Positions 23,961 to 35,515 of a DNA stretch of 64,000 nucleotides are shown here, piece by piece; positions within the stretch are counted from its first letter, which is position 1; each line of letters opens with the position of its first letter. The translations under genes were made by a program, and so were the position numbers. The stretch is from NCBI GenBank assembly GCA_024449915.1, contig JAMZAV010000112.1:1364001-1428000 (forward strand). The letters are read 5' to 3'. This DNA is from Sweltsa coloradensis (taxonomy: Eukaryota; Arthropoda; Insecta; Plecoptera; Chloroperlidae). The notes beneath the pieces were generated by a model. It was given only the letters and a program-made list of their open reading frames with translations, was not told where the DNA came from and did not search any database.

Positions 23961-25189
23961 CATCGTCTTGAATAGCCTTAGTGCAATGAGGTGTTTAGCA
24001 ACAGAAATCATCGTCATCTTGGGGTTCACAATTTGTTATTTAATCTAAAATATGGACTTCCTGACAAAAGCGCTTTGTCAATGGTTACACATATTTTAAA
24101 CACGTGCTGCAACTTGAAACATATTTAATCAATTAAACTTTTTGATTACCTGTTAATTTATAAGCAAACTTTTTTATTTAATTTTTACTTTTTTCTTACA
24201 GTTTTAGTTTGATTTTGACAATTATTACTGTTCAGGTATTTTATATACTGAACGTCTATGGCAACACTTTCTCTTTACAATCAATCATTACATCTCGATA
24301 ACAAGACATTCATTATTTTTCTAAACATCATAATAAGATTATACCCACGGAACCAGATTCACCATGTCGACGAAGACCCAACCTAATATAGTGGAAATAT
24401 ATTTTACTTTACCAAAAAGCATTGATCCAATTTATCCTTTCTGTTTGGTGACAAACTTATTTCACATATTTTGTTTCTTCTTCTTCTTCATCTTCAATAT
24501 TTTATTATTTGGAGATACGATGCTATACTTTTTGTTCTCATTTTGCTTTGGAATATTTTGTTTCAATTCAAACAAATTGTTTTTCTCTACGGAGACTACC
24601 ATACCTTACATTTCTGAGTGTTCTGTAATATTGCAATATATCGGCGTATTGTGAAATGAGAATATTAAATTGATATTTGAGCCTAAGGCGCACTGATTCA
24701 AATAATGTGAAGAATGATTTACTATATTTTTGGAAAAGAAGAATGTCTGAGAAATGTAGGAGACGTAACATCGTAAAAATTATAACAAACATTTATACAA
24801 AGATGCCCAAAGAGTTAAGTACTTGATCAGCTGTTGAAACCGTACAAGGTAGGCTATACTTACTCATCTTGGTAAACGGCATCGATCCATCTTCGTAATA
24901 TGGTTTTTAATATAAACCAGTTAAAATCAAATATCTACAATGGAAGTCGTCGTAAAAGCAGTTTAGTACAATAACGGCAGAAACCTTGAGGATAAATAAA
25001 ATACGAACGGAAAAAAGCCGTTAAACTTTTGGTTTTACCTTTTTTCATTTAAAGTCGAAGAAAAACGTTTTGTAACATTCACCAGTCAGTATAGAAGAAG
25101 TTTTATAAAGACATATCGAAAAGAGTGATTTTGAGAGTCAAGTTCCGAGGTGATTGTGCAGAATGTATTCCTGTTTTTGAGTGTTTGCC
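23961..25189. other. Unassigned; one hydrophobic ORF, not supported
   Basis: A 96-residue plus-strand ORF at 24364-24654 is Phe/Leu-rich and hydrophobic because the DNA is T-rich. I recognise no family and see no splice signals that strengthen it. Confidence 0.35.
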
Positions 25190-25815
25190 ATATTAACCGT
25201 TCCCGCCATTTAAAACATGATACTTCTGTTTCTTTGGCGTGACCGCAACACATTCTATAGTTCTTCTGACCCCGAAAACCCTATATTAACCCTCCTAAAT
25301 TGTTCATCCAACTTTAAAAGGATTTTAATAGGTGTATCCCTTTATAACACCTTGTTGGACGCCATCTTCAATTCCGGGCAAATGGGTCAAAATCTAATGT
25401 GGGTACTGGGCAAATTCAGATTACACAGGGTTTGTTACTTATAAATCAGCCCGGTACCCTAGTGGCTCACACATATAAAATTGTAATTATAATATGTATT
25501 AGGGAAATTTATTTTTAGCCATATCATCGTGGCCGCCATTTGAAAATGGCACATCCGTTTTTTTTGGAGTTTCCGCAACACATTCCGTCGTTTTCCTTTA
25601 CCCCGAAACCCTTAAATAGAACCCTCCTAAAGTGTACACTCAACACTTATAGCACTTTCCCAACGCTTTTCAACACATTGTTGGACGCCATCTTGAATTC
25701 CGGTCAAATGGTTCAAACCCAAGGTGGGACCGGGCAGGAGTTAGTGGGGTTTGTTATCCATAATTCAGCCTAGTATTACAATGTCTCACACGTATAAAAT
25801 GGTATTTATCCAAAG
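25190..25815 (+). repeat. Diverged tandem duplication, period about 330 bp
   Basis: Two units (about 25190-25490 and 25528-25815) share, in order, CCGCCATTT, CCGCAACACATTC, ACCCCGAAA, AACCCTCCTAAA, TTGGACGCCATCTT, AATTCCGG and GGGTTTGTTA. Spacing between matching blocks is 327-330 bp. No consistent reading frame is preserved between units, so this reads as a satellite-like repeat. Confidence 0.8.
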
Positions 25816-26460
25816 AGGAAAAAATACCCAGATTTCTCCATAACATGTAGCCCTGACTAGCTGACCTGAGGAACGTGGGCTCGGGTTAAGGGGGGGGCGC
25901 CAGGAGTTCGTTCTAGCCCTGTGGAAGGAAAGAGCGGGAACTGCCTACCTCTCTTTTCCTAGGCGTGATCGGTAACAGTTACTAATAATACAACTGAACG
26001 TAAGCAATGATTATAACGGTATAAGGGAAATTTGACGGAAATGTTATTTTGCATTAAATTTATGATTTTCCTTTTTCTAACTGAATATTATTATGAATTT
26101 ACTTGGTTTTAGGCCGCGGAAAGTAGTTTCTGGACTTATTTAATCACTTTTAGTTTGCTTGAATCAGTCGTTTGGTACTATAGTTCACTTGGTGCGGTCC
26201 AACTTTTCAACACTGCTTTTTCCAAAGAAAACAATAAAAAAAACAACTTCAAATGAGAAATAAATTCAGAACTCATTGTTAACGATTTATTTTTACTAAT
26301 CACTATGAAAATATACCAATTATATAGAATAGTGAACACAGATTGAACACAAACACTCGCTCATTTCACTGTCATTTGGTCGCCATGTTTGCTATTTACG
26401 TTTTGATGTTACTTACTAGGTTTACCAACCTTTTTCACTAAAATACTCCACCTAAAAAGC

Positions 26461-26534
26461 CTTTAACGTCGCTATTTTTAATATAAATGACTTTCACTAC
26501 AAAAGGACTTTCGTTTAAAATAGCGACGTTAAAG
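26461..26534. repeat. Short inverted repeat (hairpin)
   Basis: TTTAACGTCGCTATTTTTAA and its near-complement TTTAAAATAGCGACGTTAAA are separated by about 33 bp. It could be a small fold-back element or an insertion footprint. Confidence 0.8.
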
Positions 26535-26817
26535 ATTTTAAAGTTTTTTTTTGTTACTATAACAGCAAAAACGTGATGATTTTATTTTGGATTTTTTTAT
26601 TATGTTCTTGTAAAGTTATTTGCAGTGAGTCAAAATCTCAGCAGGTAGGCCTCTAGGCCGCGTCACTCCTCGCTTCGTTTTTTCATGTTTTTTCTTTGGA
26701 AATTGTCGGTAAAAGTGGGTTTCCGCGTGTTTATTTTTAATTTACTAGAAATTTTGCATGGTTTTGAACACAACAACAAAAAAAATTGGTGCAAAATTAG
26801 CCATTCCGTCATACTAC

Positions 26818-26930
26818 CCTTGTTCCGATTATAACACAACGAGGTATATTTTCCGTCTCGTGCCAAACCAATTACATACACATTGATAACAACATGTTCG
26901 AAAGTCCAAGGCAACGTAAATAAATCAATA
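26818..26930 (-). CDS. Candidate exon: C-terminal part of a MATH/TRAF-like domain
   Basis: Minus-strand open frame preceded by an acceptor (GAAAGATTTTCAG, exon starts at 26930) and followed by a possible donor AAGG/GTAGTA at 26817. It reads IDLFTLPWTFEHVVINVYVI then a GLARDGKY segment. The L-x-W-x-F...V pattern fits the late strands of MATH domains, where the family has an LxWPF motif. With the exon at 27154-27285 the phase is compatible (that exon ends with two bases, this one supplies the third), and the encoded parts follow each other in MATH order. The intron between would be about 220 bp. One expected strand of the fold is missing at the junction, so the true splice site may differ or the gene may be decayed. 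Family assignment is inferred by eye. Confidence 0.35.
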
Positions 26931-27153
26931 CTGAAAATCTTTCTTTAGTCAGTCCACTGATCGATTGATCATTATGATTTTAAGATCTTGAGGTATTATA
27001 GTAAATAAGAAATGAAAGCAAAATGATGGTAGAAATACTTAAGTTCAAATGTCATGTATATCATCACTTGAGAAATATTCTAATTGACTGACGTAATTAA
27101 TAAAATGTCTCGTACTACTGTTACTTAATTGAATACCTATATTTGTCGAGTAC

Positions 27154-27285
27154 TTATCGCCCTGGTTCATGCAGTCGACTTCAAGTTCAAGGATGTAGCC
27201 AGCCTCCTGTGATGGTGTGATGTAGATAGGGGTGACGTGTCGGTCTCGTGTTGTCTGCTTGAGGTGGGATAGGCGTAGTATCGGA
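27154..27285 (-). CDS. Candidate exon: N-terminal part of a MATH/TRAF-like domain
   Basis: The minus strand has an acceptor-like TATTGGTTTTGTAG, then an open frame with LSHLKQTTRDRHVTPIYITP and SQEAGYILELEVDCMNQGD. The IY.TP....GY.LEL.V.....G layout parallels the MATH consensus (FyTs..GYklclrvylNG). The frame stays open in both directions (about 27335 to 27050), and reads KYSTNIGIQL past the proposed donor, which resembles the next MATH strand. The donor that fits the phase of the next exon (TAA/GTACTC) is weak. MATH domains bind short peptides in TRAF, SPOP and meprin proteins; the architecture here is unknown because neighbouring exons are not certain. It contains no start codon, so it is an internal exon if real. 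Confidence 0.35.
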
Positions 27286-27836
27286 CTACAAAACCAATAC
27301 GTGGTCCAGTATGCTGCGTCGGATTCTTTAGTTTAATTAACTATTGTACTGCACTGATTAGACGGGCTATCACTGTTTAATTGTTTTAACACAATACTGA
27401 TTACTGTCACTCACTCACAAGTCACTAACTCAAAACTGACTGAGACCGGTCATGGTCTGACTTAATAAATCTATAAGACAAAACTGAATGGAGCTTGATC
27501 CCTCACGGCCTCAACCACTATTTATCGCGACTAGTGTTTCTTTACACCTCGGCTCACGGAAATAGTTTCAAATGCTCGCGCAGTTTATTCTGATTTTAAT
27601 CCGACCAAAGTCGCGCTCGACCGTCCGGACTCGGTCCTGTCACACAACTGACTTCACTTCTCTCTAGTACACAGGCTTATCTTATCAGCAGTAGGGAGGG
27701 TAAAGGTAGGGGAAGGTAGGGTGTATGATCGGCGAGATTCGAACGTGAACTCGGGAAAATAAACTATTACATCTTATTGAAGCTTTAACTTTACCTAACG
27801 GCAATCTGAACTTGTTCTATGACAGTAAGGCAACTT
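27286..27836. other. Unassigned, possible intron
   Basis: No repeat family recognised. If the MATH-like exons are real, this would be intron upstream of them on the minus strand. Confidence 0.35.
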
Positions 27837-28510
27837 TTAAAGGGGCTAAAAACCCCAAAAATTATTTTTTACCACGTGATCTATAGCACAATACTACACT
27901 TAAATGACCGTTTAAAAAATTATATCTTTTAACTGTGATTTAACACGAATTTTTTAATTTTTTTGATCCAGAAATTGGCGAAAATTGGTGTTTTGGAAAT
28001 TTTCCTAAATCGGCTTTAACCTATTTCCTAAATCGGCTTTAACCTGCTTCTTTTTTGGTCCACATAGATACTAGAGCATAGTACCAATCTAAAATGCCCC
28101 TTTATAACATCGTGTCTTGAAACTGTGCCCAAATATACCCTCAAACACGCAAAAATATGCATTCCAAAATCACACCCCATCTTGGTAATCAGCATATTTT
28201 GACCGAACTACTTGCCCAAATTACAAAATAAAATATAGAGAATTTACAGAAAAGGCTGTCGAGTACGTCAATAATGGCAATATTTTTTTGGATCAAAATC
28301 CTCCAAGTTCACGGGGCATAAAGATCGTTCCCATGTTATTTCTTAGGGGAGATTTTTGCCGATGGGACCTAGCTCGAAAAATGTCATGTTTGACAAATTT
28401 TTTGGGAGGTCATGGTGGCCCCAATAATTTGTCTGTTAATTGCTAAATTCATTACTAGTTAGCCTGAATGAAATATATTTTTTGAGTTTAGCGGTTAAAT
28501 ACCCCTTTAA
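27837..28510 (+). mobile_element. TTAA-flanked non-autonomous DNA element, copy 2
   Basis: Close relative of copy 1 with TTAA at 27837-27840 and 28507-28510. It carries a short internal tandem duplication (CCTAAATCGGCTTTAACC twice, around 28003-28045) that copy 1 lacks. The high similarity to copy 1 indicates comparatively recent spread. Confidence 0.8.
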
Positions 28511-30234
<1,724 letters not shown>

Positions 30235-30470
30235 CCCGAAACTAGAGGCGAGCTCTAGCAATCGTCTTCGGAGACCCCTCCCCCTTCCCTTGACGACCAC
30301 TCCGACGACGATCACAATGCCACCACGAACGATGACAAAGAAGATGACGACCGCGTCGTGAGAACCCCCTCATTACCCTCTTCCCCCCCAAGGCTGGTTC
30401 TGACCAAAATTAGCCTGTCCCCCTCCCCATATCCCCTTCGTAGAGATACGGTAGACGCGCCCTTAATCCG
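30235..30470 (+). mobile_element. Family H relative, GAC-rich variant
   Basis: Starts with CTCCCCGAAACTAGAGGCGA (compare CCCCAAAACTAAGGGCGA in copy 1), then a stretch with ACGAACGATGACAAAGAAGA that also occurs at 46250-46290. A CTTCGTAGAGATACGGTAGA end follows. The right border is uncertain. Confidence 0.5.
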
Positions 30471-30589
30471 AATAAACAAACGAACGAAAATTACGATTGT
30501 AAACTAGGCCTTTAGTTAATACCAGCAGTCAGTGGAGTGTTCCCTTAATGTCTGTTCGAGCCTACGAGTGGTGATATGACGATGAAAAA

Positions 30590-30695
30590 CTATTACAAAA
30601 ACCCCAATGCCGTATGCGAGATTCAAACCCACGTCTTTGTACGCTTATACGCTTCGGACTAGGGACCTAATCTTACTGCAACAATGGAAAGAGAT
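30590..30695 (-). mobile_element. tRNA-headed SINE (family E), copy 2
   Basis: Minus strand: TTAGGTCCCTAGTCCGAAGC, GTATAAGCGTAC, AAAGACGTGGGTTTGAATCT. This is the same order as 23852-23960, followed by a TTTTTCATCGTCATA tail. Confidence 0.6.
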
Positions 30696-31319
30696 TTACT
30701 TTTGATGTCATAGTGAGTGTCCATATTATCTTCAATTCAAGCAAAAGATGAAACACGAAGGCGGGATACTTAAAAATGTATAATGATCAATTAGCAATCA
30801 TTTCCAATGCCGAGGTTTGATGTTCTAAATATTTGTTCAAACATAAAATACTAATTACACCCAACCGATACCAATTGTTAATCCATTTATGCATATCATC
30901 GAATCCACTTTTTTCCACAATCGATATCCATTTTTTACGTTACATTGAGCTAATAAATTAAACATTTACAGGGGAAAAAATCACCCCCCTCCCCTCTTTA
31001 TTAAAAGTTGATGTCTGGATCATGTGTCGAACATATCCCAATCTGTGTCGAAACAGCGTCAATCCGTTACCCAATCCATGTCGAAACATCGCGAATCCGT
31101 CCAACAAGTCCTGCTAGGGTAATCGTACTTTTTCTATTGTTCAAACAATGCACATTGAAAACAAACACGGTCAGATCGTGTACGCCTAATTGCTATTGGC
31201 GCATTCTACATGTTTGCCACCCGCCGAGCAAACTAAACAAAACAATATCCGATGAATGCTCACTTTGCGTAATACTCTATAATCATTCTTGATTGCTGGG
31301 CTTACTGATTTGTTAAAAC
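30696..31319. other. Unassigned; small local repeats
   Basis: CATGTCGAAACA-type strings repeat at 31023-31095. No gene supported. Confidence 0.35.
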
Positions 31320-31530
31320 AGATGAAATTGTTTGGAACTGTGATTGGAATGGTTTTAGTGTTGGCTGGAAAATTACAAAGGGTTTTTAGTATCGAGTGTG
31401 GAATCATCCGAAGCTGCGCACAACTTGTAATGAACGATATTGCAATGCCGCTGACGCGCTACATTATAAGAGTACACTGTGAAAAAAGAGGAGGAATATT
31501 TTCAAATATAACCAAATCAGACACCACTTT
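31320..31530 (+). CDS. Weak candidate: short secreted-peptide-like reading frame
   Basis: The first codon follows directly on an acceptor-like TTACTGATTTGTTAAAACAG. The frame begins MKLFGTVIGMVLVLAGK, which could act as a signal peptide, then has three cysteines (IECG, RSCAQ, VHCEK). The frame runs into a minisatellite at 31531 with no clear donor or stop before it. There is no family match that I recognise. Chance is a real alternative, since the region is AT-rich and the ORF is short. Confidence 0.13.
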
Positions 31531-31706
31531 AACACAGTATAAATATACACACACCATTTGTTGCACATTATATAAATATACACACAACTATTTGTTGACA
31601 ACTATATAAATAAACAAACAACTATTTGTTGATACTTTATAAATATACATACAAATATTTTGTTGTACACTTCATACATATACACACAACATAACATTTG
31701 TTGCAC
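31531..31706. repeat. Minisatellite, about 35-bp units
   Basis: About five imperfect units with TATAAATATACACACAAC followed by ATTTGTTG. Confidence 0.85.
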
Positions 31707-32583
31707 ACTTAATTAATCAAAGCAACCAACAAGACTAGATCATTATTTTATCGGTGATCCAAACATGATCTACTTGACCTTAGTTGTGCCTAATAATTAA
31801 CTTTCTCGAGTAAGATTACTAGTATCCCCTACCGTAATGACTGTGTGGCCATTTCATTCAATTCATTTTTAATCTAGTGCAACTAGTGTTAAAAAAAATA
31901 AAATGAAACATATTCAATGGAATATTGTCTTTACATAGGCATTCTAATTATTGTAAAAACAAAATCGTGTTATATTATATTTGTAATTTAATTCATTATT
32001 GTGCTATTTTCAATAGACCGAAACGACAAACAAATTTAAGACTGAGAGCAGAAGGATACAAAGCAAAATAAATTTCATTCATAAACATAATATTTCCAAG
32101 ATTTGAGATCTTCGGTGTTCATAAAATATCCTTGTCGCACATTTACATATTATGTTAATCTCTCTCTTTCTACCAACCTACCCAACCTAAATCTAAGCGC
32201 TAACAACTGCCGGCCATGCTGTGAAGTTCGATAGATGGATGAGCTGCTCTAAACATCAAACTCTACATCCCCTACCGCCACCCAGCGAAACAGGATATCA
32301 CAGCCCCCTACCATTGATCACCAGGCATATCCGTTCAATCACATTACCCCCCGCTAACCAAGCAGACTGCATTAATGAAGCCATCACTCCGTGTTTACAC
32401 TAATTATAAACATTAACCACTGTACTGAACTGACTGGGCCTGATCGGGAGGCGAAATCTTGTTTGCATATTAATAATGGATTGGTTGTTTTTGATCGACT
32501 CAGGGTAAAACTAGGAGACTCGCCTTTGAGGGATTAGAAATACAGCGTGGGCTGTTTGGTGATCTTTGAGTTGGTTGAGTGTC
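31707..32583. other. Unassigned
   Basis: Nothing supported; AT-rich, with pyrimidine-rich patches near 32160. Confidence 0.35.
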
Positions 32584-32769
32584 GCTGCTCATGTGTGACG
32601 AGGGTGCATAACCGTGGGAGATGCCGGCTGCTGTTGGTTTGCCTGGGGCTGGGGCGAGGCCCCAGACACGAGGCCATGCTGCTCATGTGTGATGAAGGCA
32701 CATAACCGTGGGAGATGCCGGCTGCTGTTGGTTTGCCTGGGGCTGGGGCGAGGCCCCAGACACGAGGCT
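32584..32769 (+). repeat. 94-bp tandem duplication
   Basis: Two near-identical units starting at 32584 and 32678, each with GCTGCTCATGTGTGA, AACCGTGGGAGATGCCGGCT, and a GC-rich palindrome (GGGGCTGGGGCGAGGCCCC). The few differences lie in GACGAGGGTGC against GATGAAGGCAC. Confidence 0.95.
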
Positions 32770-33104
32770 AAGGAGTTTCAACGAGATACAAAAGTATGTT
32801 CCCAAAAGGCAAATAATAATAATACACGTTTGATACTTAAATCAGCAACGGATTCTGTTGTTCTTAAATTATTGTTCCAATGATAGTTATTACAAAATAT
32901 AACATGCGAATGGAATATGTGATTCTCTTACTTTCCTAACTCCGGTGGCGAGTTAGATTGGTTGAGGTTATTTGAGCAACAGCTTCGGTGTTGTCGGTAG
33001 TAAGGATCAATACGTAGGAGTTACACAACAACGTTTGGTTCCAGTTTACTTGTTATCTTGTTAAAACCCTAAAAATTAGCAATCTTAATGATTTTTATTT
33101 TTTA
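32770..33104. other. Unassigned
   Basis: No feature supported. Confidence 0.35.
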
Positions 33105-33330
33105 TTTTATTTTAATAATAAGAGGTGCAGTTTTTTGTATTTTTATTTATTTTAAATTTATTTAATTTATTTATTTATTTAACGTCTATCCTATTCAGTT
33201 ATAAAACTGATTTACAAAGGAGGTCAACTAAATAAATCTAATAACATAGATGCAGACACAACAATGAACTACAGTTTAGTAAATATTTGAAATAGTAATA
33301 TCACAAAAACAATGCATTAATTCACAACAA
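33105..33330 (-). mobile_element. LINE/SINE 3' end with (AAAT)n tail
   Basis: Minus strand: TTTGTAAATCAG, TTTTATAACTGAATAGGATA, GACGTT, then AAATAAATAAAT. Nearly the same sequence lies at 52716-52830, where the (TTTA)n is much longer. The TCAG...CTGA stem and TAGAC motif are shared with the tails at 16497 and 38860. Confidence 0.7.
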
Positions 33331-33501
33331 TTTTGGTATCAAATAAAAAGGATATTAAATGCACTTAATTAATGAATCAAATTTTAAAAAGTGGTGGAAA
33401 AAAGAAAGAAAAGAAAAGAAAAAAGAAACTTTAAATTTACTTCAAAATTTAATTATTAAAATTAATTTGGTAATTGTATTCAAAAAAATTTTAAACGTGC
33501 A

Positions 33502-33727
33502 TAAATTTGTCATGTTGGGTATCATTTAAAAGCATTTTCCATCGATATTAAAATTGGAGGAATATATCGAAAAATATGTATGTTATAGCACAATTAGTTG
33601 ATTTTGGTGATATCAACTAATTGCGCTCTTATAACATTTATATTTTTCGTAACATTTATCCAATTTATATTTTTCCATACAATCGATGAAAAGCTTTCAT
33701 ATAATAGTACCAAACACGACAAATTTA
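33502..33727. repeat. Fold-back (long inverted repeat)
   Basis: The outer arms TAAATTTGTCATGTTGGGTA...CATCGAT and ATCGATGAAAAGC...CACGACAAATTTA pair, and an inner pair surrounds TTAGTTGAT/ATCAACTAA. Arms are imperfect (about 80-85 percent by eye). It may be a decayed MITE. Confidence 0.75.
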
Positions 33728-34113
33728 TGGTCACTTTGTACTTTGTTAACACAATAATAATAAACAACAATAATTAGTATCTCGTTAATTTTAATTAATA
33801 AATTAATATTGAAATTCTAAGAACTGCACCTGAAACCAGTTTTTTTCGAAGTTATCATTACAAAATTTTTAATATTACTAATTTGTAGGGTTCCAACAAA
33901 TATTGTACAAGTTTGACACGTTTACAAATATCCCGGACACTCCCAAGCCACATACGTATATATATATAACTCTATATATATAACTCTAGGGTTACAGAGA
34001 TGGTTTGTATTTCTCCAAGTCAATTTCGTATGTAGTCTAATAGGCAGTGCAATCTGCTCTACACACGTTATTAACAATGTACAAAACAGACCAAAATTAG
34101 ATAGTTTTCAATT

Positions 34114-34159
34114 GGTGGCCGCATAGCTCAGTTGGTAAGAGCATAGCCCGGTAAGCTAA
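34114..34159 (+). other. 5' half of a tRNA-like sequence
   Basis: GGCCGCATAGCTCAGTTGGT, then AAGAGCATAGCCCGGTAA: a good A box and D arm, ending in the anticodon stem. The other half is not tRNA: the apparent T arm further down (GGTTCGACTCC) is coding sequence of the Penelope-like element. This is a truncated tRNA/SINE head abutting that element. Confidence 0.6.
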
Positions 34160-34746
34160 GATAATCTATCTTACGTAGGTCAAACGGGCAGAAGGATTTC
34201 GGTTCGACTCCAAGAACACATTAATGCAGTTGACAAACAAGATAAGAATTCAGCATTAGCTAAACATCATAATGATACAGGCCACGAAATCGACTTCGAA
34301 AACACGCGGAAACTTGTAGCGATTCAACATATATACCCACGGATCATTAGGGAGGCTGTGGAGATTGAGAGGCGTCCACAAAATCTCAACAAGAGGGATG
34401 ACAGCCAGAGATTACCCAAGGCTTGGAAACCAATCATATCAACTAGACTAGTTAAATTAAGACCATGGGAGGATGATGATCCATCACCTACTCGAAATGA
34501 AACTCGCCCAGAAGGCCTACTCCTGGAAGGTCCTGTGACCAGAAGTAGACATGTCCATCTTAGACCGCTGCAGGACGATGCTCCGCCACCAAATATTAAT
34601 GAAATCATCCAGTTCTCCAGGGTGTTCGTATAACGAGAAGTGGACATACTAGACTATTGCAGGCTGATGCTCCACCACCATCTGAGAATGAAACTCGTCC
34701 ATTAGACCAACTCCGGGAAGGTCCCGTGACAAGAAGTAGGAGATAA
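34160..34746 (+). pseudogene. Penelope-like GIY-YIG endonuclease C-terminus
   Basis: The frame opens at 34160 after a TAA. It reads YVGQTGRRISVRLQEH (second half of the GIY-YIG motif and the catalytic Arg region), then AKHHNDTGHEIDFENTRKL, HIYPRIIREAVEIERRP, and NLNKRDDSQRLPKAWKPII. This order is typical of Penelope-like retroelements, where the domain nicks target DNA. After it come three related segments of about 32 residues, with LRPWEDDDPSPTRNETRPEG, LRPLQDDAPPPNINE and LLQADAPPPSENETRP; two end in GPVTRSR and the middle one in a diverged VRITRSG. A one-base frameshift within the second segment (about 34595-34618) moves the remainder to another frame, which ends at TAA 34744-34746. Confidence 0.85.
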
Positions 34747-34879
34747 CATACACCGCTAACATCTGGAGGCTCTCTCTCAACTCTCTGTCTATTCATCTAG
34801 ATCTGTTTTCCTAGATGGCTCTGTTTTAATTATTGTCATCTTGTACTTTGTTATTCCATTTTGTTTTTGTTTTATAACC

Positions 34880-34915
34880 TTGATAAAGCTAGGTGAAACC
34901 CTAGTGAAACGTCGG
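34880..34915 (+). other. Stem-loop near Penelope-like 3' end
   Basis: TTGATAAAG, a CTAGG/CCTAG stem (34889-34893 and 34900-34904), then TGAAACGTC. The order resembles a minimal hammerhead ribozyme core (CTGANGA, stem, GAAAC, GTC), which is known in Penelope-like elements. Two core positions differ (first C and the G of GA), so this copy would not be expected to cleave. Confidence 0.35.
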
Positions 34916-34960
34916 TAATAAAATATTATTTTGTTATAAATCATCACACGCAGTTTTACT

Positions 34961-35373
34961 TCAAAACATATATTTTTTCATATCATGTACTGCGAAAGCC
35001 TAAAATCTAACATATATATATATGTTTGTATGCATGTTTGTTGTTTCATATTGTCCTGTTTAAAATTAATTTCGAATTAAGGTGATATTATTTTGGGTAT
35101 ACAATCATGATGTTTTATAGTTCGTACTTTGCTCTGTTTAAAATAATTACAGTAAAACGTATGTTTTGTCCACGTCAGTCCCTGTTCAGGTTATGATGCA
35201 AAATGCAACCCCTCAATACAATACACAGTAGAGTAGTGAATACATAGTAGGGCCTATAATATTATCTGTGCTGTAGCCAACTGTAGCTTTTATCATTCTG
35301 ATGACTGACGTGAGATCCGTACTGTGCCTGCCCCATAGGGTAGTGGAACCAACCGACAGTGCTCGTGACATGA
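34961..35373. other. Unassigned
   Basis: AT-rich; a short TATATATA run near 35015. Nothing supported. Confidence 0.35.

Positions 35374-35515
<142 letters not shown>

Larger units (their letters stand above)
34160..34960 (+). mobile_element. 5'-truncated Penelope-like element
   Basis: Contains the end of a GIY-YIG endonuclease ORF, a C-terminal repeat region, and a 3' end with a small stem-loop and CGTCGGTAATAAAATATTAT. 5' truncation at the second half of GIY-YIG removes the reverse transcriptase. The 5' edge abuts a tRNA-like half. Confidence 0.8.

Noticed and set aside
24364..24654. 96-residue hydrophobic ORF as a membrane protein gene
   Set aside because: Composition follows from T-rich DNA; there is no family, no splice signal and no neighbouring coding exon.
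34114..34215. A possible intron-containing tRNA gene
   Set aside because: An A box, a GCCCG/CGGGC stem and a B-box-like GGTTCGACTCC can be read in order, but the second half is in frame with a GIY-YIG endonuclease (YVGQTGRRISVRLQEH), so it is coding sequence of a Penelope-like element.
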